25,558 bases of DNA from a virus. The position numbers and the translations under genes were made by a program. The stretch spans positions 1 to 25,558 of the IMG/VR virus record IMGVR_UViG_3300006875_000145. The stretch is one strand, 5' to 3'. Under the pieces are notes generated by a model. It did not search any database and was not told the DNA's origin. It saw only the letters and a program-made list of their open reading frames with translations. Positions 22,001 to 25,558 of this stretch are shown here, piece by piece (the first letter of the stretch is position 1; each line of letters begins with the position of its first letter).

Positions 22001-25000
22001 ATTAGTGAAAGATACTAATGGCTGTTGAATAAAGGTATTAGCAGTAAAAGCCGGAGTGACAATTTTAGATGTTGCATTGAACGTAGTATTCAATTCACCT
22101 TCAGTATTATAATCAACCTCATAATCCTCTAGGACAAATCTAAATTGTTTGGTTCTGATCGATGGACGCACTTCGCCATTTTGAATATCAATAGCAGCAT
22201 TATAATCCTCAGAAGAAACATCTGCTATTTTATATCCGGTGAAAGGATCAACTACGACACCTGTTTTGACCCGAGGTAATCCAGTAGAATCGTCTAAAAA
22301 TTGTTCTTGAATTGCTTCTTTTTCTAAGAAATTTAAGGTTGAATAATATTCGATATTCTGTATTCGTTGTTCCAGTTCACCTATATCGCGCATAGTATAG
22401 CGCCGATTCTGAACAAATCTTGCTTTTATTTGTTCAGTCTCACCCGTATACGCTGGCAATATTAAAGTATAAATTGTCATTGCGTCATCTCTATCCTTTG
22501 GAGGAATAGGAGTTAGCGATGATGCACCATTAATAATATCAAATGTCTTATTCTTAGTGACTACTAATTTATCTATTCTAGGCAAATAATATGCATAGTT
22601 AAATTGTGCCGATGTTCCCGATATTCCAAGATAAATCTCATTATACTTGCCGCGTAAACCATTTAGCCCAGATTGCTTGGATAGTCTAAAATCAAAACAA
22701 TCTCTTAATTTATATGATTCACCTGAATTAGGGGAAACGTATGTTGGAATATCAGCATAAGCATCATTTTCATACGAATCTACTGAAAAATAACCATAAC
22801 CCTCATGTTTATAATAATCAGCAAATATTGCGACATTACCGGATGGCGCCGTTTCGCCAGCAATCAAACTGATAGACGCATGTTCGTATGAATTATCTCT
22901 CTGACCATTATCTAAACGATAACTTGCAGTAATATCGGCAGCATATGCTAAATTAGCTGTAGTAGCGGTATTTGCACCAAAATCCTTAACAGCGACTAAT
23001 GTTATAATATCAGATACATATAGCGATTGAGGTTCATTAGGAGTTTTTAAAGTGGTTATATTATTGCTAGATAATAATAGTTGAACACCTGGTTGATCTA
23101 CTTGATCAGTAAATAATACTGAGGCATTACCAGCAACAATTACTTCACCGCCTGTTGTAGTAACAATGGATGAATTAGCTGATTTTTTTAGTTTTCTACG
23201 TCTAATATTAGCTGGCTGAGTAGTTGGTATGTCAATTTTCATATAGACATCTGCGACGGCTGCGCCTGCACCAGGAACTGTTACCGTTATCGTAGTACCA
23301 TCGGATGCAACTGTATTAGAAGGATCTAAAAAATTTATTACAGTATTATTTGCTAATCCATTTGGAGTGCCGCCGCGCAATACTACTAGAAAATTATCAA
23401 CTGCATCTGAACCACTAATTGGCGAACCAGTAACTATTGATTGTATTCCAGTATCGGTTGAAAATGTTAGTACATTCGCAGAAAATGTGCCAGAATATAA
23501 TTGTCTAGCATAATATTCAATACCAGAAATAGAATTTTCTTTAATAGCGAAGTGTGGCAATTTCCATATCAATGAATTGAAATTAGTCTCAGTTAAATAT
23601 GCGCCTTCATAATCATCAACCAAAATTGAATATTTGCTATCATCAGAAATATTAATTTTTGTATGAATCGTCGTTCCTGTATTTGCAACAAATGATTCAG
23701 CATCTCTAAATTGAAAATCTAATGAGTATACAAACGAAGTATTCGGAGTGTTTGCCCAAGTCGAATCTCCAATACTAGCTGTTCTATTAACACCATTATA
23801 AGAATCAATAATTTTAGTATCTATTTCTCCATAATTTGTTTCTGCTATAAAGGCAAATGAATTCAATGTTAAACTGGATTGTGTATTTGCTGAAAGTGTA
23901 ACTAAATTTGTTGAAGTATTAATTGAAGAAATATAGGACGCAACATTTATTCCTGGACCAAATACTCTATTACCAACTGCTATATTTTTAGAGGAAACAC
24001 CACTTACATGCATAATGGTATTACTAAAAGAGTTTGCATTATATTCATTCGCAGTTGCCAATAATCGAATCTTGGCACCGCGATAACTATCATTAGCAGT
24101 TGATGCTAATTGATCCAATATGATTGTGTTAGCGGTGCCACCTGATGCCCGACCAATTTTTGATCCTATTGTTGAATCGAATACATACGCTCTAAACACA
24201 CCATTTGCGATACTCGTTGTGTTTGCGCCATACTGATAATCTAATGCTCTAATACGAATAGTGCCAATATCGGTGGCCATTATCGTATCGGTGTTGGTTG
24301 TGGCGATACTTGCCGCTGGCACACAATGAACATTCAATGTTGTGAAATCTTGAAAATTTATTGGTCCACTTAAATTAGTAACATCAATATAATTTTGATA
24401 ATTGAATGTTTGATTGTGATTGGTTACATTTGCAGAATCTTGCGCTCTTTTTGACACTATTGTTGTTGGTGCAATAGTTTCAAATTCATATCCTCTTACA
24501 TACGCTTTGCCTGGACTAACAATTAAATTGTAACTATTAGCGAATCCATTTCCATTATTTGATACAACATCATCCGTCATTGTTACAGTAAATGGTCTAA
24601 CAGTATAATTTCCAGATTCATCAAATGTTCTACGAGCCAGCGTATCTTCCAACATTGCATATTGAGGATAAACTAATCGTTGTTTTACAGTGCCATTTTC
24701 TATTCTAACTAAATCAATAAATGCTGTATCATCGGTTGACGTTAAAGATCGTTTAGCCAATGTTAATTCTATTTTATATCTAGTTGCGCCTGGTGCTTGA
24801 TAATTGGATGCCTCTAATGCTGGATCCAATAAACTAGAATCTGAATTTTCATCGACAATACTCTCAATTAATTCCAATCCTATTCTATACGAAGGCGTTG
24901 TGCCATAGGCATCTAATATTATTGTTTGATCTAATACTTTCACGAAAAAATCATCATAGAAAAAAACACCTTCACCAATACTCACAATAGAACTTGCACC

Positions 25001-25477
25001 TGTTGCTGAAGAGGTTACAGTTGTTGCGAAATATTCACCACTTTCATCTTGAATATCAGTAGAATTACCAAATGTTCCACTAGAAAAATATTTGATAACT
25101 AATGTATTGTCTGTCGAATCCGTAGATTCCTGTACGGCTACAACTAATGCTCTAATACTACCGGTAGCAGAATCAACAATATATTTATTTAAAAAATTCT
25201 CAACATCTATTGTTGAACCATTTAAATCTGTTAAATTGACTTTTAGATAAAAAACATCCGTATTCTCGTATAGTGTCTGTCCACCTAGAACCATACTACC
25301 ATTTTTGAATATATGTTTACCAAATCGACTAATCTGGTTTTGAAGTATTGATTGTAGCTGAGTTAGTTCCCTAGCTTGAACTGCGTAGCCTGGTCTAAAC
25401 AATATTTTTACAAATTGTTTATCCTCATCAAAATCATCATAATATGGATTATTGACTAGGGAATCTTTAATTGACAT
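19013..25477 (-). CDS. Giant virion structural protein with DUF4815-like N-terminus (2154 residues)
   Basis: The N-terminus reads SLVNNPYYDDFDEDKQFVKILFRPGYAVQARELTQLQSILQNQISRFGKHIF, a hallmark of the DUF4815 virion proteins of T4-like marine phages. Further on come RRYTMRDIGELEQRIQNIEYYSTL (about residue 1026), a Trp-rich EWGWWYNRIK segment (about 1235) and RRRRKNIYFRAKGLKPNRLV (about 1305). A glycine-rich beta segment SGGGGTGATATANV with TNTGSGYTGSPTITI lies near 1950-1990. No membrane segment is seen. The likely role is a baseplate- or appendage-associated structural protein, inferred from the family and the downstream fibre genes. It starts ten bases after the upstream stop, with AAAGG as ribosome site. 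Confidence 0.85.
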   Translation of the reverse strand: MSIKDSLVNNPYYDDFDEDKQFVKILFRPGYAVQARELTQLQSILQNQISRFGKHIFKNGSMVLGGQTLYENTDVFYLKVNLTDLNGSTIDVENFLNKYIVDSATGSIRALVVAVQESTDSTDNTLVIKYFSSGTFGNSTDIQDESGEYFATTVTSSATGASSIVSIGEGVFFYDDFFVKVLDQTIILDAYGTTPSYRIGLELIESIVDENSDSSLLDPALEASNYQAPGATRYKIELTLAKRSLTSTDDTAFIDLVRIENGTVKQRLVYPQYAMLEDTLARRTFDESGNYTVRPFTVTMTDDVVSNNGNGFANSYNLIVSPGKAYVRGYEFETIAPTTIVSKRAQDSANVTNHNQTFNYQNYIDVTNLSGPINFQDFTTLNVHCVPAASIATTNTDTIMATDIGTIRIRALDYQYGANTTSIANGVFRAYVFDSTIGSKIGRASGGTANTIILDQLASTANDSYRGAKIRLLATANEYNANSFSNTIMHVSGVSSKNIAVGNRVFGPGINVASYISSINTSTNLVTLSANTQSSLTLNSFAFIAETNYGEIDTKIIDSYNGVNRTASIGDSTWANTPNTSFVYSLDFQFRDAESFVANTGTTIHTKINISDDSKYSILVDDYEGAYLTETNFNSLIWKLPHFAIKENSISGIEYYARQLYSGTFSANVLTFSTDTGIQSIVTGSPISGSDAVDNFLVVLRGGTPNGLANNTVINFLDPSNTVASDGTTITVTVPGAGAAVADVYMKIDIPTTQPANIRRRKLKKSANSSIVTTTGGEVIVAGNASVLFTDQVDQPGVQLLLSSNNITTLKTPNEPQSLYVSDIITLVAVKDFGANTATTANLAYAADITASYRLDNGQRDNSYEHASISLIAGETAPSGNVAIFADYYKHEGYGYFSVDSYENDAYADIPTYVSPNSGESYKLRDCFDFRLSKQSGLNGLRGKYNEIYLGISGTSAQFNYAYYLPRIDKLVVTKNKTFDIINGASSLTPIPPKDRDDAMTIYTLILPAYTGETEQIKARFVQNRRYTMRDIGELEQRIQNIEYYSTLNFLEKEAIQEQFLDDSTGLPRVKTGVVVDPFTGYKIADVSSEDYNAAIDIQNGEVRPSIRTKQFRFVLEDYEVDYNTEGELNTTFNATSKIVTPAFTANTFIQQPLVSFTNNINPFSLDVNYGTAEAEEIDPEYPDLEQPPEIIDNTNGINDSWAYCSQNFRDLRSRSNLNSIKKEEFECYRREWGWWYNRIKADSPHTAKKLEKEITKLTKEGLYDSNFDDFINSLTAEVLNGASKPSDLVSNLDSLTTMLKSVNLRRRRKNIYFRAKGLKPNRLVTTYLNDVNVSNFVLKPDVIQIEHDEIPNSAHWLKHWTHDFRNGEIFKVRIESSGKVIARGTIDYIERVSSNVANIHVYVTESGEDALYNNKDTERVLIPGDDTYIRSGHFGKWWNKKNCSANNKIIAYYPGFSMCNVVTANTVQVTGKFANSNVSFTNNTITVVSGDGAGKKYNVASYNVQTRTITISGTFNPLPGGMYNTYTDNRGRTRNVRDEDRSMITIGDCYTDGRGTFPGLLMSPSIVENDDELGLTINRYNKNRLKFVTANTESVYPPAPKANSAGPFAQTFIVDENIHPQGLSITSVKLLFAAIDDSLPVNIQIRQTTPDGIPFSSGMIDSILPGASIYLNPSDITVISNTTISQMGEFEFNPFYEPGVSANTSATAGYMSLANSAPYYTEATFSQPIFLDPGKSYALAITSASGEYELYMARLGDKILGTNRLITAQPYVGTLFKIQNSSVWEPFPNEDIAFELTKATYDVIPAVFKMRLRARPQDLSNYGLQGIELYDATAPSSNVNVNALYITTEENAYVNANASYKIRTTYYDGTQDIFRNIETDTNIEFYDDFGPRIITSNNQSFILEATLKTINPDIAPSLDISKINMVTIENIIDNNAISNSDIFITNPGQDHNVMTVSVAISGGGGTGATATANVVSGQIDDIYITNTGSGYTGSPTITITDSNATILAEAVIIGEDQPFGGVGDAKYITRKITLADGFDGGDIRVLFSAHKPRNTEIDVYYKVLSQDDADSLTNKRWTLMTLIGGLNSYSENKNEYKNYMYAPGSNNIADNYINYDGFTNFKYFAIKLVFRSTNSNKVPRVKNFRAIALSELL

Positions 25478-25486
25478 TTTTAACCT

Positions 25487-25558
25487 TTAAAAATTAATTA
25501 CTATTTTTATATTTTCTGATTGACCATCATATCTATCCACTTTTGATGCATTTTTAAC
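25487..25558 (-). CDS. C-terminal end of an unidentified upstream gene (partial)
   Basis: On the minus strand the window opens with 23 sense codons ending in TAA (25487-25489). The tail is YDGQSENIKIVINF. The frame is open to the window edge and the stop sits ten bases before the giant virion gene's ATG, the spacing used elsewhere here. A baseplate or structural gene is expected by synteny, but the fragment is too short to identify. Confidence 0.5.
   Translation of the reverse strand, partial: VKNASKVDRYDGQSENIKIVINF

Overview
The window looks like part of the late (virion) region of a T4-like myovirus. It is strongly AT-rich, and every convincing gene lies on the minus strand in one closely packed series. 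Read in the transcription direction (right to left), the order of recognisable genes is neck gp13, neck gp14, tail-sheath stabiliser gp15, small terminase gp16, large terminase gp17, tail sheath gp18. This is the canonical T4 order, and the style of the accessory genes resembles marine or freshwater members such as cyanophages and pelagiphages. The host cannot be named from this sequence. I saw no tRNA, rRNA, CRISPR array or integrase. No gap between genes approaches 300 bases.

Right part (25558 to about 7640): the 3' end of an unidentified gene is followed by a 2154-residue virion protein with a DUF4815-like N-terminus. After a small conserved protein comes a block of tail-fibre and adhesin genes. 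These include a fibre with 14-residue repeats and a common marine-phage C-terminal domain, a protein with a duplicated beta-rich domain, and a DUF4376-like protein. Two fibres share an N-terminal motif and are separated by a coiled-coil protein. A poly-glycine adhesin and a 794-residue protein with twelve 24-residue BspA/DUF285-type repeats complete the block. Start and stop codons commonly touch or overlap, which suggests translational coupling.

Left part (about 7640 to 1): this is the neck, tail-completion and packaging module. Two features stand out. First, a Dps/ferritin-like gene sits between gp16 and gp17. Second, the large terminase is encoded as two separate open reading frames. The ATPase half ends in a 34-residue N-intein and the nuclease half begins with a 105-residue C-intein. 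A GIY-YIG/NUMOD3 homing endonuclease gene lies between them on the same strand. The arrangement matches the atypically split AceL-TerL type of intein and the 'fractured gene' layout. Protein trans-splicing should rebuild a terminase of about 553 residues.

Several NATAAATA motifs, the late-promoter core of T4-like phages, lie at positions that fit gp18, the homing endonuclease, the coiled-coil gene and a 61-residue fibre gene.
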